Shown here: piece after piece, positions 44,445-55,234 of the stretch
Layout of the letters: each line of letters starts with the position of its first letter
Numbering within the stretch: position 1 is the first letter of the stretch
The notes under the pieces: model-generated
The model's database searches: none
What the model was told of the DNA's origin: nothing
Seen by the model: only the letters and a program-made list of their open reading frames with translations
Program-made: the position numbers and the translations under genes
Assembly (NCBI RefSeq): GCF_039621805.1
Contig: NZ_CP155076.1
Coordinates: 62,001 to 126,000 of the forward strand
Origin: Paraburkholderia sp. PREW-6R
GTDB taxonomy: Bacteria > Pseudomonadota > Gammaproteobacteria > Burkholderiales > Burkholderiaceae
Length of the DNA: 64,000 nt
Direction: 5' to 3'

Positions 44445-45163
44445 ATCAGCGTGAACATATATCGTTCGCAAGCGGGCACAAAGCCCATTGGCCTCTAAAG
44501 CAGTATTTAGCTCAAGCGTTCGCAAAAAGTGATGATAGCAAAGCTATATGCGGGGTGAAAGACCAGGTAAGATTGTAACTATCAAACTGGGTGCATACCG
44601 CGTGCAAGATTCGGAATCGGTCGGAAGCTTGCGCTGTCGCAGGCGACCCCTAAATATCGTGAAAGTGCAGCGCATGAATTGCTTACAGAATTCGGATATT
44701 GTGGTTCGATAGTATTTAGTGACCAGCTGAGACATCTCTTCCAAGGTTTTTATCTGTCGCGCAAATGCTTCATCCTTATTATGTCAGCGCTACTAACAAA
44801 GCGCTGCTGATGGGAGGATCGATCTCGGCGAAGGTGTGCGCGCCTCGTTCCGACTTCCTGGAACTCTGCGCCTGGGATACCTTCAGGTAGAACCACATCG
44901 TGAAGGATGGCCGCTGCGCTTTTCCGTTACCGCGGCTTCGCGGCGTATTTCCAGGGCAGCTCGAATACTTTTTTCGTTTCATATGGATGGTGATCATTCA
45001 CAAAAACAGTGCGCGTGGTACGATCTTTTCCTAGGATGTAGTGTTAATGAAAGAAATGGGCCGCTTACTGTCGACGTACCGCTCTAGTGCCGACAGAATC
45101 ACAACCACTACCATATAAGAATAATTTGCGCCGCTGCGTTTAAAACCTGACCGGGGAGATGTG
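44445..45163 (+). other. Intergenic region after IS element
   Basis: No gene recognised in 0.7 kb. The region is more AT-rich than its surroundings. GGGGAG at 45153-45158 is the ribosome site of the next gene. Confidence 0.3.
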
Positions 45164-45583
45164 ATGGAAACACTGAAAATACTTGTGATTGAGGAGAGCG
45201 CGGCTTTTAGGGATTTCATTATGTCGGCCGTCGCGCAGATCGATCTTACTCCCGTGGCGCCGCCGCTCGTCGAGCATGCATCGACCAAGGCGCAACTGCT
45301 GCAGCAACTCTCAGCCGACCCGCACCGCTTCGATATGGTCGTTTGCCATTGGGAAGCGTTGTTTAACGACGACACCGAATCGTTTGCCGCTACCAAGGCA
45401 CGATTTCCGCAGGTTGCGTTCGTTTGCAATTCAGCCAGTAACAGTCTGAATGTTCCACGACGCGTGCTAAAAGCGGGCGCCGCGGGTTTTTTTCGCCGGG
45501 ATTGTCCAGGTGAGATGGTGCGCAATGTTATTGGTCTTGTGCTTGGTGGAGAAGCTTTCGCTTTGCCTGACCATCTGAGGTAG
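45164..45583 (+). CDS. Receiver-like protein lacking the phospho-acceptor Asp
   Basis: ATG 45164 lies five bases after GGGGAG; the product has 139 residues. The pattern is that of a CheY-like receiver: LKILVIEESAAFRDFI (acidic pair here EE), RFDMVVCHWEALF, and RRVLKAGAAGFFRRD with the conserved Lys. Alignment of DMVVCH with the usual DLVLLD puts His where the phosphorylated Asp should be, so this is probably a pseudo-receiver. It stops shortly after the domain with no LuxR-type DNA-binding part, so it is either stand-alone or a truncated regulator. It lies near other regulators, but partners are unknown. Confidence 0.72.
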   Translation: METLKILVIEESAAFRDFIMSAVAQIDLTPVAPPLVEHASTKAQLLQQLSADPHRFDMVVCHWEALFNDDTESFAATKARFPQVAFVCNSASNSLNVPRRVLKAGAAGFFRRDCPGEMVRNVIGLVLGGEAFALPDHLR

Positions 45584-45953
45584 TTCCGCGAGGTGATCCA
45601 GCCGCTGGCGGGGCGGCAGGGCTGGCGCCTCCGTTTAGCAGCCTCTCTCACCTCGGTTTCGGCCCTAACCGCGTCAGCCATTTGATTAGTAAAGCAAATA
45701 AATAAAATTTCGCCTCGCTGGCATTCGCCAAGATCACCTGATCTTACCCGGACTTAAGGGGGCGCGGGTCAGCCCATGGCTGGGACTTTCGAGCGTAAAA
45801 TTAAAGTACGATTGTGCTTTTTAAAGCATCGCGTCCTTAAAATGGCTTAAGTAAAAAATACGTAGCGTTTACTATATTTGAAAATATTTGCTTTTATCCC
45901 ATAATACGGCTGCGTAGGCTGGCTGCTCTCATATCAGGCACAGGTGGATAATC
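45584..45953 (+). other. AT-rich intergenic region with promoter
   Basis: The 370-bp region has no gene. Its right half is AT-rich and carries the sigma70-type promoter annotated at 45878-45905. Confidence 0.5.
45878..45905 (+). promoter_or_regulatory. Sigma70-type promoter of winged-helix/GGDEF gene
   Basis: TTGAAA (45878-45883) and CATAAT (45900-45905) each match the consensus at five of six bases with a 16-base spacer, in AT-rich DNA. Transcription would start near 45912, about 42 bases before the GTG start at 45954. Confidence 0.6.
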
Positions 45954-46856
45954 GTGACGACCATAACCCGACATGAACGTTTTGAGCTTAATGGACAGTG
46001 GATTTTTGATGAGATGACCGGGAGTATCGGTCGGACCGACGATCCATGTCTTGCAGTCTGCCTCAAGCCTATCGATGCGCGAATTCTTGGCGTTCTGGTA
46101 CGCAACCCCTTGTACACTTTTTCCAGACAGCGCCTGTTCGACGAAGGATGGCGGTGTTACGGGTTTGAAGTTTGTGAAAACAGTCTCAACCAGGTCATCT
46201 GCTCGCTTCGGGCGAGTTTTGCGCGTTTGGGGCCACTGGCTCCTACGATCAGGACGGTACCGCGCATCGGTTACTGTCTGGTCGCAGATGTGACACACGA
46301 GGCTTCGGTTCCTGCCGGTGCTTCAACCCCTGCGTTCTCTTTGCCGCAGCATGCTGCTTCCGGCATGCCGGCGGCTTGCAAGCCGCAGCTAGCGGCGCGC
46401 GAACTGTTTGACATTGTCTCTGAGCAGGAGTGGCGCCGCGCTTTGCGCAATCGCCGGCCGCTTTCGCTGCTGATGGTTGGCCTCCACAGCCAGGGTGGCT
46501 TTGTTGATGCCGCTGGCATGACCCCGGTCATCGAAGAGGTTATTACTTCGAGAATTCATCGCGCGGGCGACTTTGCTGCCCATTACTCCGCCAGCGAATA
46601 TGCAGTTTTGCTGCCCGAGACGGACTGGCAGGGGAGCGCCTGCGTAGCTCGAGATATTCAGACAACGGTAACTGGTCGCACCCATGGTCGCGTACCTGGG
46701 ACCGCGCCACAGCCAGTGGTGGCAGTTGGCCAGGCATGCACTGCGCAGCGTCGATATGAAAACCGTGAAGCATGGACCGAGGCAGCACGGCAGGCTCTGC
46801 GCACCGCTCTCGATAGCGCGGTGACCCGTCCTTCGCTGTTTGCGGTAGCTGCCTGA
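45954..46856 (+). CDS. Winged-helix regulator with degenerate GGDEF domain
   Basis: GTG 45954 follows AGGTGG with a six-base spacer; 300 residues. Residues 1-115 form an OmpR/ToxR-type winged helix: ILGVLVRNPLYTFSRQRLFD, NSLNQVICSLRASFARLGP and the wing IRTVPRIGYCLVADV. After a Pro/Ala linker, residues about 155-290 have the layout of a GGDEF domain (RRALRNRRPLSLLMVGLHSQ, GDFAAHYSASEYAVLLPETD), but the GGDEF signature is replaced by SASEY, so cyclase activity is unlikely. It might sense c-di-GMP or serve as a dimer module. No membrane segment. It is distantly like the short winged-helix proteins at 49101 and 50143. Confidence 0.8.
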   Translation: MTTITRHERFELNGQWIFDEMTGSIGRTDDPCLAVCLKPIDARILGVLVRNPLYTFSRQRLFDEGWRCYGFEVCENSLNQVICSLRASFARLGPLAPTIRTVPRIGYCLVADVTHEASVPAGASTPAFSLPQHAASGMPAACKPQLAARELFDIVSEQEWRRALRNRRPLSLLMVGLHSQGGFVDAAGMTPVIEEVITSRIHRAGDFAAHYSASEYAVLLPETDWQGSACVARDIQTTVTGRTHGRVPGTAPQPVVAVGQACTAQRRYENREAWTEAARQALRTALDSAVTRPSLFAVAA

Positions 46857-49100
46857 CGCGTCGTGATCATCGGTGGTCCTTTGCTCGCTGCCATCCAATG
46901 TCAGTGCACAAGTAGAGCACGGTGTTCAGGGTCGTATTGGCAGTCTGCCCGTCCGGCCGACTTGTGGGTTGAAAGTCGGACAGGTTAGTCGCTATCCAGG
47001 ACAGGATCTGCCTCGTATCGCGCCTTGATCAAAGTCTGACTAGCTGGTTTTTCACCGCATCACCCGCTGCGTCGGCAATGCCTCATAACGTGGTATCGGT
47101 CTATTTTGCCCCAACTGTCCCTGGCCTTTCCGAGATCCGGCTATAGCATTTAGCCTGGGCGGTCATCACTTGACCGGCTATTCCAGAGTTTCGACCACTG
47201 CGGTTATCCTGGCCACCTTGCCCAGGACAACCGGCCAAAGCCAGGTGCCGCGTTTGCCGCTTCGCTTCGTCATCAAGGGCGCCATATCCAGCTGTTCCGC
47301 TGCCTGCGGCAAACAAGTTCAGCGGAGCTGCGGAAGAAGCAGTTTGCTACAACACTACTGGCATGGATGTGCCGTGCTCCCCCCGGGTTTATACGTCATC
47401 GTGCGAGAACGCAAGACCGGTTTGGGTGTGCTTTCAATAGATATTGTCGGAGACATCATGCCTGGCTGTCGTATCTGGCAGCAAAGGCTGTCTCGCAGGC
47501 GCGAATTGGTATGGTCAAGGAGCAAATTATTGGACAGAACCGGGTGGAGATGCCGCGGTGGATTCAGACAGTCGGGCTCAGCCAGTCGATGATGCAACGG
47601 GTTGTCGGAATCGTACCGGATAACGGTAGTTCATTTACGCATGCGGGGGCTTCCGTTGTAGCGCCTACGAACGCATTCTTCCCGATGACCTTGCATAGGC
47701 GTTTCCGAGCAATATGGGCGGCAACTGTTGATCCCGCCGGTGTATTGTAGAGATCGCCGTTGCTCGCCATCACGAATCCGCTGATTGGCATCCTTTTGTC
47801 AGAGTGGCTCGAGCTCTCACTGCAAGTCGGGTCCGACCAGTACCCGATCTAGCCTGACCTGTCATTCGAACCGAAGCAATCGCGTAAATTCATATTGGAC
47901 ATGTGCTACACAATGACATTGTTATAAAACTTTATGCATGCATGGGCCGCCAGACAGCAAGAGTACCTGCGCCGGCCAGGGCGCTCCGGGTGGCCGTTTT
48001 ATCGCGCCGTCCGTATGCAAGGAGCCTTGTGAAGCAAGGAGCGCTGTCAATATTCGCGCAAGCTAGTGCGCCAGAGCTATCGCCACCGTCTTTGGAGGGG
48101 CGTCCCTTTGCCCGGCTGCCGTGATCCGATATTCGGGCGTCGTTGACACTTGCCAGCACGCGGCGCACTCTGAGTCAGTGCCACTCCTGGAAAGATGTCA
48201 CCGCTTGTCACCCAAAAAGGGCTTACCCCGCCGTATGGTCAGTTTCTTGTCAGATCGGATTGTACAGATGCTGCTATTTTGCAACTTATCAAAAAATGTC
48301 GCGCTGCCGCCAGACTTGATGCCGCAGCTCTGTCAGCGATCGTGCCTAATGTTGCACGCGTTGTAAGTTTCTTCCTGTTAAGACATGGAGTGCGATTGAA
48401 GCGGTATTGCAAGAGGTCTGCGCGCCTCATGCCGTGCCGACGGTGTGGCCGACATCCTCATTGCCTGCTGGATTTGAAGCCTGCATTGGCGATATCGATC
48501 CATCAGAATCAGCAGCACGGCGATCTTCGATCTGTAGATCCATTCCCTGGCGCTATCATGATATTCCGACAGCCCCTTGTTGGGAGCGTCTGAGTGCTGC
48601 GTGCCGAACCGTGACGTCCGCCTCCTACGTCGTCTGTCAGGAAAAGCCCTGCAGTCCGCAGGTCTCCTCCATTGCTTCCGTGAGTTGTGAGGCTTGTTAC
48701 AACTTCTCTCCAGCCTGTATCGCAATCAGGATGCCGTTCCCGTTTGCCTATGACATGCAAGCAACAGATTGGGATTGACGCCGTGTGGACGGACAACGGC
48801 GAAGCCGTTATTAGCGCCCGAAGCTTCCTGCACGACTGCCATTCTCGTGAATCGGGCGCCGACGCCGGCGCCCTCTGTCGGTCACAACTCCAACGATTTC
48901 CACATTTTGCCCAGGCCTGAACACATTCTCAAACACGTTTTTACCTGAGAGGCATCTGGTGTCCGTGTAATGAAGCGCTCGCGCACAAAATTCAGGAGGG
49001 GACCAAACCACTGACGAAGAAGGCTCGAATCGCAGAGATTTTTTTGACACCGCGCTGGAATCCAGGCTTCGTTGTTACCCAGATCAGCACCCGTAAATGT
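46857..49100 (+). other. 2.2 kb without convincing genes
   Basis: Open frames on both strands (for example 47564-47791 minus, 48195-48593 plus) have atypical composition, poor ribosome sites and no family resemblance. The region looks like decayed coding DNA; I cannot name the ancestors. Confidence 0.35.
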
Positions 49101-49487
49101 TCATGGTAGGCGTGGTTGACTGTTTGCACTCCATACATTCGCAGTTAGTGCATAACCCAGGCGAGGCAGGATCCGGATATAGCAGGTCGACGGGTCAATA
49201 TGCTCAAGTGCGCGGCGTAACTCGAGCACGACCTGCGCGACATCGGCCGACGCTGACCAGGTGCCCTCGGACAGGGCAGGTGCAGAAGAGAGAAGTTCAT
49301 TCTGCGGAAGTATCACCCAGGAAGATCTGACGAGGCGATACAGTACCTGGGCCTGGACGGGACTCAGGTCACGGTGGCGCTTGACCGCTGTGCTTGTATG
49401 CAACAGGCGCAGACGCGCAGCGTCGAAGACTACATGCGTACCAAGCCGGAAACTTTGAAGAATGTCGCAGCAGGTTTCATTGTTCAT
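49101..49487 (-). CDS. Short winged-helix (ToxR/OmpR-type) protein
   Basis: The 128-residue protein consists almost only of a winged-helix domain: FDAARLRLLHTSTAV, LSPVQAQVLYRLVRSSWVIL, VAQVVLELRRALEHIDPS and the wing IRILPRLGYALTANV. There is no receiver or membrane segment. AGGA lies six bases before the ATG. The recognition-helix region is similar in layout to those of the proteins at 45954 and 50143, suggesting a local family of regulators. Target unknown. Confidence 0.65.
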   Translation of the reverse strand: MNNETCCDILQSFRLGTHVVFDAARLRLLHTSTAVKRHRDLSPVQAQVLYRLVRSSWVILPQNELLSSAPALSEGTWSASADVAQVVLELRRALEHIDPSTCYIRILPRLGYALTANVWSANSQPRLP

Positions 49488-50142
49488 CAGCGGTCCTATT
49501 GAAAGGCGTTGTTATTAAACCTTGAATTTTTAATCATGCTGAAGGCTGACGAGATGCCCCTGCGCCCGCGAGCCATGAACGCGCAACGGCTTTTTGATAT
49601 CTCGCCGTTTGACTGTGCGTGAACTTTTCAGGAACTCTCGCAGCCGGTGTCCCTTGACTTCTGTATGTGTCCATGCCGGCACTGGCAGCAGTGCAGGCAA
49701 CGACCTTGAGCGCTATCGCTTCATGACCGCGAGATAAGGAAACAGGCGCGCAGCAGAATATCCGCCTGGTTCTACGCAGACCTTGGCAACGTGGGCCGCC
49801 GACCGAATGTCAAACGCGGCAAGAGAATATATCTGATCGCCATCTCCTGTTTTCCTTTGTTTTGATAGGTACGGCAGGCAGTCTGGAAGCGGGCTTGTTC
49901 TTATGGATTCGCTGTACCCAAACGGCAGGGCCAAAAGTATGCCACTAACGCCGTCCAATGTCTCGACGCCGCCATTATTTTCCCGGCGTCGGAAGTGTCG
50001 GAAAGTTTCGCAGGCTAGCCCGAACATACCGTTCGACATGGCATCAGGGCGCTGCAACTCCTTCTACAACAGGTTGTCCGTAACTCTCCGCAATTCCGCA
50101 TACATCCGGCAACTGCAAAGGATGCGTTATGGGCTCCTCAAA
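49488..50142. other. Intergenic region between winged-helix genes
   Basis: A minus-strand frame at 49713-50057 could encode 114 residues (ending GGYSAARLFPYLAVMKR), but it has no known relatives that I recognise and an overlapping frame on the other strand. I do not call it a gene. Confidence 0.3.
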
Positions 50143-50502
50143 TCAGGTTCTGCTACGCTGCATGGCCGTTGCGATAAGGACATAGCCGAGACGCGGAATC
50201 ACCCGGATATGGGCACAGGCCGGATCGATTTGCCAAAGTGCTCTGTTCAGCGCGTGCACTGTACGGGTGTTATTGAGTTGGGTAGCAGCACTGACGGCTG
50301 AACGGTCCAGACAGTTGTAACGCACGATGATAAACGGCGATCTGGCGAGACAAAAGAGTAGACCAGCCTGCTCCGTTGATAACGACTGCCGTGGACAATG
50401 GCCGCGCAGATCAGAGAGTTCCCTGGTGTCGGCGTTAAAGAGGATGCGACCTCCGATTTCGAACACCGGCCGCAATCCATTGAAGGAAGGTTGCTGACTC
50501 AT
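50143..50502 (-). CDS. Short winged-helix (ToxR/OmpR-type) protein
   Basis: The 119-residue protein starts MSQQPSFNGLRPVFEIGGRI and shows the same layout as the gene at 49101: LSTEQAGLLFCLARSPFIIV, TRTVHALNRALWQIDPACAH and the wing IRVIPRLGYVLIATA. No receiver domain or membrane segment. No strong ribosome site is seen. Probably a DNA-binding protein or a decaying relative of such. Confidence 0.6.
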   Translation of the reverse strand: MSQQPSFNGLRPVFEIGGRILFNADTRELSDLRGHCPRQSLSTEQAGLLFCLARSPFIIVRYNCLDRSAVSAATQLNNTRTVHALNRALWQIDPACAHIRVIPRLGYVLIATAMQRSRT

Positions 50503-52691
50503 GATCGTTCAAAAAGATATTGGTATGCCGATGCCTAAGCATATCCTGGCCCTGATCAGATGAAATTTATGTGATTAGTTGTGAGGCCGTTCCCGGTCAT
50601 GGACTTGACACGTCGCATACCTCTGCCGATCGACAACCGGGGCGTCCGATTGCCTGCGAATGACTGCGCAGCCTCGCGGGTGAGCCTGCCTGCTGCGAGG
50701 AATTCAGCAAGAGCCTTCATAATTCACATCGAAAGCGACTTTAGACTGGCCATGCTTTATCTATCTTTTTTCGGGTCGTCGTCCACATCGATTGCATGGT
50801 TTTCAAATCATTAGAAAAAACTTCAATCTGACATTGAACTGTCTGGACGGATCTGAAAATAGGGTTTGATCATAGTGGACAGTTGCCTTGAGCCGGTCTC
50901 GTCATGCCCTCATCGTCATTTGATGGAAAGGCATGGATCGGGCGGGCAGGTCGTTCCTGAGCCAGTTAGGTCGGTCCCAGTCGATTGGAGACGTTGTCAC
51001 GCAGTGTTGAAGACAGCGCGTGACGGCCTCGTCGGGTAAGAGGATAAGTATCCATTCTCACGGTGGCGGTGCTGGACGCTGCGCGCGATCTTCGCCTTGA
51101 GATCGAATAGCAAAGGGTAGCCAGGGGCAGCAATGGCGGAGATGACAATAGACATGCAGGCAGCTTGTTACCGAGTTGGGAAATATGTTGGCCCGATCTG
51201 ATGAACCCGGCGTTGGGTGGCTCGTGCGGGAGCACCGGCAGCGGAAGGGGGAGGCCCCCAGTTGACTGCAAGAATATGGAGACAGCTTGGGTCGGGAGCC
51301 TGGCGGAGGTCCTGACGTTTACTCCTGGCCTGCCTGTCAGGACGGTCCAAGGCAGGTGCATGTACACCGGGCGTTTGGCTTCGCTGGCAAATTCGGCGCA
51401 TTGTGTCCGAAAGGGCGCGAGGTGCGTGTCCGGATGGGGCATGGCGACGGGTGCTGCATAAATGCTCGCGCGATCGCTGCCTGTTCGCTCGCGCGCCATA
51501 ACTATTTCACTATTCGGCCGCAGGGCTTGCCATGTAAGGGGGAGTTGACCGCGCCGTTGGCGAGCGGTTCATGCTACGGCGGGGAACTCTGCGGGCAGCG
51601 GTTGTCGCGCAGGCACGTCGAGCGCAGCTGGATACGCGAGACGCGGCCCAGAACCCGTTCCGTTGCGACATACAAATCTTCAGGGGGATTGCGAGTGCGG
51701 TTGTTGATCGACCTGACTGTGCCGTCGATGGGAGCGGCCCCGGAACCTGGAGGGAGGCGGGGCCGCCAGTGCGCCCTGCAACAGGCACTGTCAGCAAGCT
51801 TGCCGACAAAATTATTATGCCCTCAGAAGAGCGCGTGCCAGGCCCGGGTCACAACATTTCATAAGCAGGAATGGCGGGTATGCGGTTGAGCTCAGTTACT
51901 GCTTACAAGGTGCCGCCTGCAGCACCGCGCAGCATAGGCACAGACAAATCAGTGGACTGTCCGCAGCGATGTTAGCCAGGCCAGCCCGTGGCCGGTGCGC
52001 TCCGTCTACTGTTCTGCATCCATGGCGTCCAATGCCCTCGTTACGTCGAGAGCGAAATCTTCCATCACGCTGAACCATTGGGGCGTGTTGGGTGCGCAAT
52101 CGCGCGGCAGCAGTTTCCCTTGCGCCCTGCGAATGGCGCTGACCGCCAGGCTGATTGCGCGGGCAGGAAGAATGGGGCCATGCGGACCCTCAATGTGGTC
52201 GATTCCAGTGTTCATGAAGCGAGTATGGATCCACTTCCCGCCCGATTATTTTTATCTCATAACAAATAACGAATAAAAATCATTGCAAAGATTGTCTTCA
52301 GAGGTTGAGGGCGGGATGCTTCGAGCGGTACCGCGTCTGTCCGAGATGTTCGTTGTCACTGCGGATGTCTGGTAGCCATGTCGAGCATCTTCCAGATGCG
52401 CTACACGCCTCGCGTTCAGGAGCGAGCGCATCGAATCAAAGGCTTACCTCAAAATCCGGCTGCGTGCATAAACGTTCGTCATCCGCAAGCGTGAGCATCT
52501 GGAATCTGCGGTGCGATTTCCCTGTCGCACGATGCTCCGTCTCGGGCCTTGATGCACGACACGGCCGGGAAAATATCCTTGATGGGATAACTTCCGATAT
52601 GGTCAGGACGGGAAATATGAAACGATGGCGCGCTCGGCATGGTTCGCATTGCGCGGGGTGATGCGGATGTCAGTGAGGTCAAGCTTTTAAT
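50503..52691 (+). other. 2.2 kb with no confident genes
   Basis: Only one small candidate (52006-52215, minus) is listed separately. The other frames here lack recognisable domains. DNA around 52240-52290 is AT-rich and may hold a promoter. The overall picture is gene decay between the regulator cluster and the amine oxidase gene. Confidence 0.35.
52006..52215 (-). CDS. Small hypothetical protein
   Basis: The 69-residue frame has natural-looking composition (ILPARAISLAVSAIRRAQGK, PQWFSVMEDFALDVTRALDA) with two amphipathic helices. I do not recognise a family. No clear ribosome site precedes it. Could be a real small protein or a remnant. Confidence 0.3.
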   Translation of the reverse strand: MNTGIDHIEGPHGPILPARAISLAVSAIRRAQGKLLPRDCAPNTPQWFSVMEDFALDVTRALDAMDAEQ

Positions 52692-54275
52692 ATGTATTCA
52701 AATTCTCATGAAGTAGTCATTGTCGGTGGTGGCATCTCCGGCCTTTATTGTGCCTGGCGACTGGCAGAGCTAGGCCGTCGCGTTTTATTGCTGGAGGCGT
52801 CGCTTGACCGTTGGGGCGGACGCATTGAAACCGAAGAGATGGACGGTTTTGTTGCCGAGTACGGGCCCATGCGCTTCGAGCCGACGCTACAACCGCGGTT
52901 CGCCGCTCTTTGCAACGAACTGGACATTGAACTGATTGACTTCAGTGGCCCCGAGGCAGAGGAGGTGGACGCGCCCAGTTATGATCTTCCTCCGGAAGAA
53001 AACGGACTTGATTCCCTGCAGTTGCTCAGGCGCGGCATCATGCTTCTTATGGCTCGCGAGCCGGATGATCAGGCATGGATCGACGGCCTCGGGGAAGACG
53101 ACTACCGGCGAATCCGCCGGTTTGCACAATTTCGCGGAAAGCCGCTGTGGGAAATGGGCTTCTGGAATGCGCTATCGTCCGAGGGCATCCTGAGCCATCT
53201 GGCGCTGACGAAGCTTCGCGATACGGGCACTTTCTATCACATGATTCCAGAGAATCTGAATGCCGCGGAATGGATCATCTGGTGGCTGCGCGCGCTGAAG
53301 ACAGTGGGGCAGCGGCTGGCAACCATCGGAGGCGGATCCGCGAAGCTGACAGAAAGTCTGTTGTCGCGCCTTCGAAAGCATCCGAACGTTACGCTCGCTG
53401 GCGGCCATACGCTATGCGCTTTCCGTCCCCTGTCGTTCGGAGACGACCGGCTTGAACTCGACGTTGAAACGCGGGGTAGCAGGTTCACGGTGCAGGCTGA
53501 CCGGCTCGTTCTCGCGCTGCCGCGACTTCCTTTGCTAGGCCTTCATCGGAGTCTCCCGAAGCCCGTTGCATCGCACCTCGACTCGGTAAACGGCTTTCCC
53601 ATGCTGAAAGTGTTTTTCGTAACGGATTCGCCGTGGTGGGATTATGACCAGCGCCCCCAGCAGTATGCGTGTTGCCTTCCGACACGTGAAATCCATTATT
53701 TCCGGCGGCCTGAAGCCGCGGACATGGACGGACATGGGATGGTCTTGCTCTACATGGATCGTCCTGCAACGGAATTCTGGAAACACTATCTGGCACGGCC
53801 TGACCATCACGACAGGGCGGAAATTGATGACAATCCGGACATCGTCGATGCATTTGCATTATTCGTTGCTCGAGACATCAAGCGTCTGACTGAGTCAGGC
53901 AAGGCTTCATTGCGCCTGACGGCGCGCTCCCGGGAAATCTTTCACGAGAGGAGCGTGAGCGAAGTGCGCGCACTCATCCGCAAGTCAATCGTCACTTATG
54001 GTATCCGTGACTGGGCGCGAGCACCTTACGGCGCCGCCAATCATGGTTGGCAGCCGGGGGTGAGATCATGGAAAGTCATGGAAATGTTCCGCGGGTTCGA
54101 CTTTGGAAGCGGCGCCAGAAACATTCATATTGTCGGGGAAGCCTACTCGGACTATCAGGGCTTCATCGAAGGGGCGCTCAATTCCGCGGAACTCGCGCTT
54201 GAAATCGTGCGTCTGGAGCCGGATGTCGCCAGCAAGACAGCGACGATCGATAGCGACGCCGGGGGTACAGTTTGA
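52692..54275 (+). CDS. FAD-dependent amine oxidase family protein
   Basis: The 527-residue protein has an N-terminal Rossmann fold for FAD: EVVIVGGGISGLYCAWRLAE at 7-26, LLLEAS near 33-38, and WGGRIET near 41 as in flavin monoamine oxidases. Middle parts include GGGSAKLTESLLSRLRKHP and ADRLVLALPRLPLLGL, and the C-terminal FAD contact is NIHIVGEAYSDYQGFIEGAL, followed by the helix NSAELALEIV. No signal peptide, so cytoplasmic. Members oxidise primary or amino-acid amines with O2; the substrate here cannot be told. It stands alone, with no operon partner. The ribosome site is weak. Confidence 0.86.
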   Translation: MYSNSHEVVIVGGGISGLYCAWRLAELGRRVLLLEASLDRWGGRIETEEMDGFVAEYGPMRFEPTLQPRFAALCNELDIELIDFSGPEAEEVDAPSYDLPPEENGLDSLQLLRRGIMLLMAREPDDQAWIDGLGEDDYRRIRRFAQFRGKPLWEMGFWNALSSEGILSHLALTKLRDTGTFYHMIPENLNAAEWIIWWLRALKTVGQRLATIGGGSAKLTESLLSRLRKHPNVTLAGGHTLCAFRPLSFGDDRLELDVETRGSRFTVQADRLVLALPRLPLLGLHRSLPKPVASHLDSVNGFPMLKVFFVTDSPWWDYDQRPQQYACCLPTREIHYFRRPEAADMDGHGMVLLYMDRPATEFWKHYLARPDHHDRAEIDDNPDIVDAFALFVARDIKRLTESGKASLRLTARSREIFHERSVSEVRALIRKSIVTYGIRDWARAPYGAANHGWQPGVRSWKVMEMFRGFDFGSGARNIHIVGEAYSDYQGFIEGALNSAELALEIVRLEPDVASKTATIDSDAGGTV

Positions 54276-55234
54276 GGCGACACTCCCGTTCCTGATTCGA
54301 GCTGCGTCCGTCACATCGGTGCCTGCAATGGCATATCCTATCCGGGGTGACAAGCGGATAGAAGTGTGGTGGACGGCCGTTGCATCCTTCCGGGGAACGA
54401 CGCCGGCGTTTCGCGAGGTGGTCGCGCGAAACCGGGCAGCGGGTTGAGTGGGCCGCCTGGGGCGCACGAGGGTTAAAACGCAGACACAAATGCCGGCAAC
54501 GGGACTGCGAAGTGACGCAAAGAGCGCCGTGCGTGCGCACCTGGTGGCGTTCAAGCAAATGTCGCCCTGGCGGTTCTCGAGTGGGAACCCGTGCCGGCGA
54601 ACTACCGGTAGGCGTGCCGATGCTGGATGCCGGGTTCAGTCAGCTCACGCTGAACTTGCCGCAGTTTGTGCAGCCTTTTGCCAAATTGACAGGAGCGACA
54701 CCCGCCTCGCGCCTTTCCATGCAATCTGCCCGTTGAAGACAGGATTCACGGCAGACGCTGTCAACGCTCTTTCGATCCGCAGTTCGCTGGAGCGTCATCG
54801 GATTACTGGCGCGGCGCCACTTCCGTGTGGCAGCCTGTGCGTTGACGAACAAGCCGGCGCACACGGTCTGGGCGCTGGTCACCCGAAATACTGTCTCTCA
54901 TGGACAAAGGTGGCTGGAATAACTGCCTGGTCTCCTGATCCCGCTTGCTGTATCACCGGATTACCTGATTGGTTTTTCGACCGCCGATAATCGATAAAGC
55001 GAACGGCGCACGGCCTGACGGAAAACCCGAGAACGGAAATGGGTATGAAGCCGACGGAGGTTCAGGACCGCAAGGCGCGATTCTCATCGAGGCGCGGGCG
55101 CTGACCTGCAACGACGCCGGATGGGTCATGCAAGCTGGTCACGCGGTCGAAGATAAAGGGTGTCAAAGCAGCGGTGCCGATCCGTTTCCGCTTGCAGTGG
55201 AACGGAATGCTGGTTCCATTGCAGCGTCGGGAGA
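54276..55234. other. Non-coding region after amine oxidase
   Basis: No intact gene. On the minus strand, near 54290-54390, the text HHTSIRLSPRIGYAIAGTDV resembles the wing end of the winged-helix proteins at 49101 and 50143, suggesting a degenerate further copy. The rest is unassigned. Confidence 0.35.

Noticed and set aside
47893..47935. Promoter-like TTGGAC and TATAAA in AT-rich DNA
   Set aside because: The spacing between the hexamers is too long (22 bases) and no gene follows.
49713..50057. 114-residue minus-strand frame between the winged-helix genes
   Set aside because: No known relatives and an overlapping plus-strand frame of similar length; not enough support to call.
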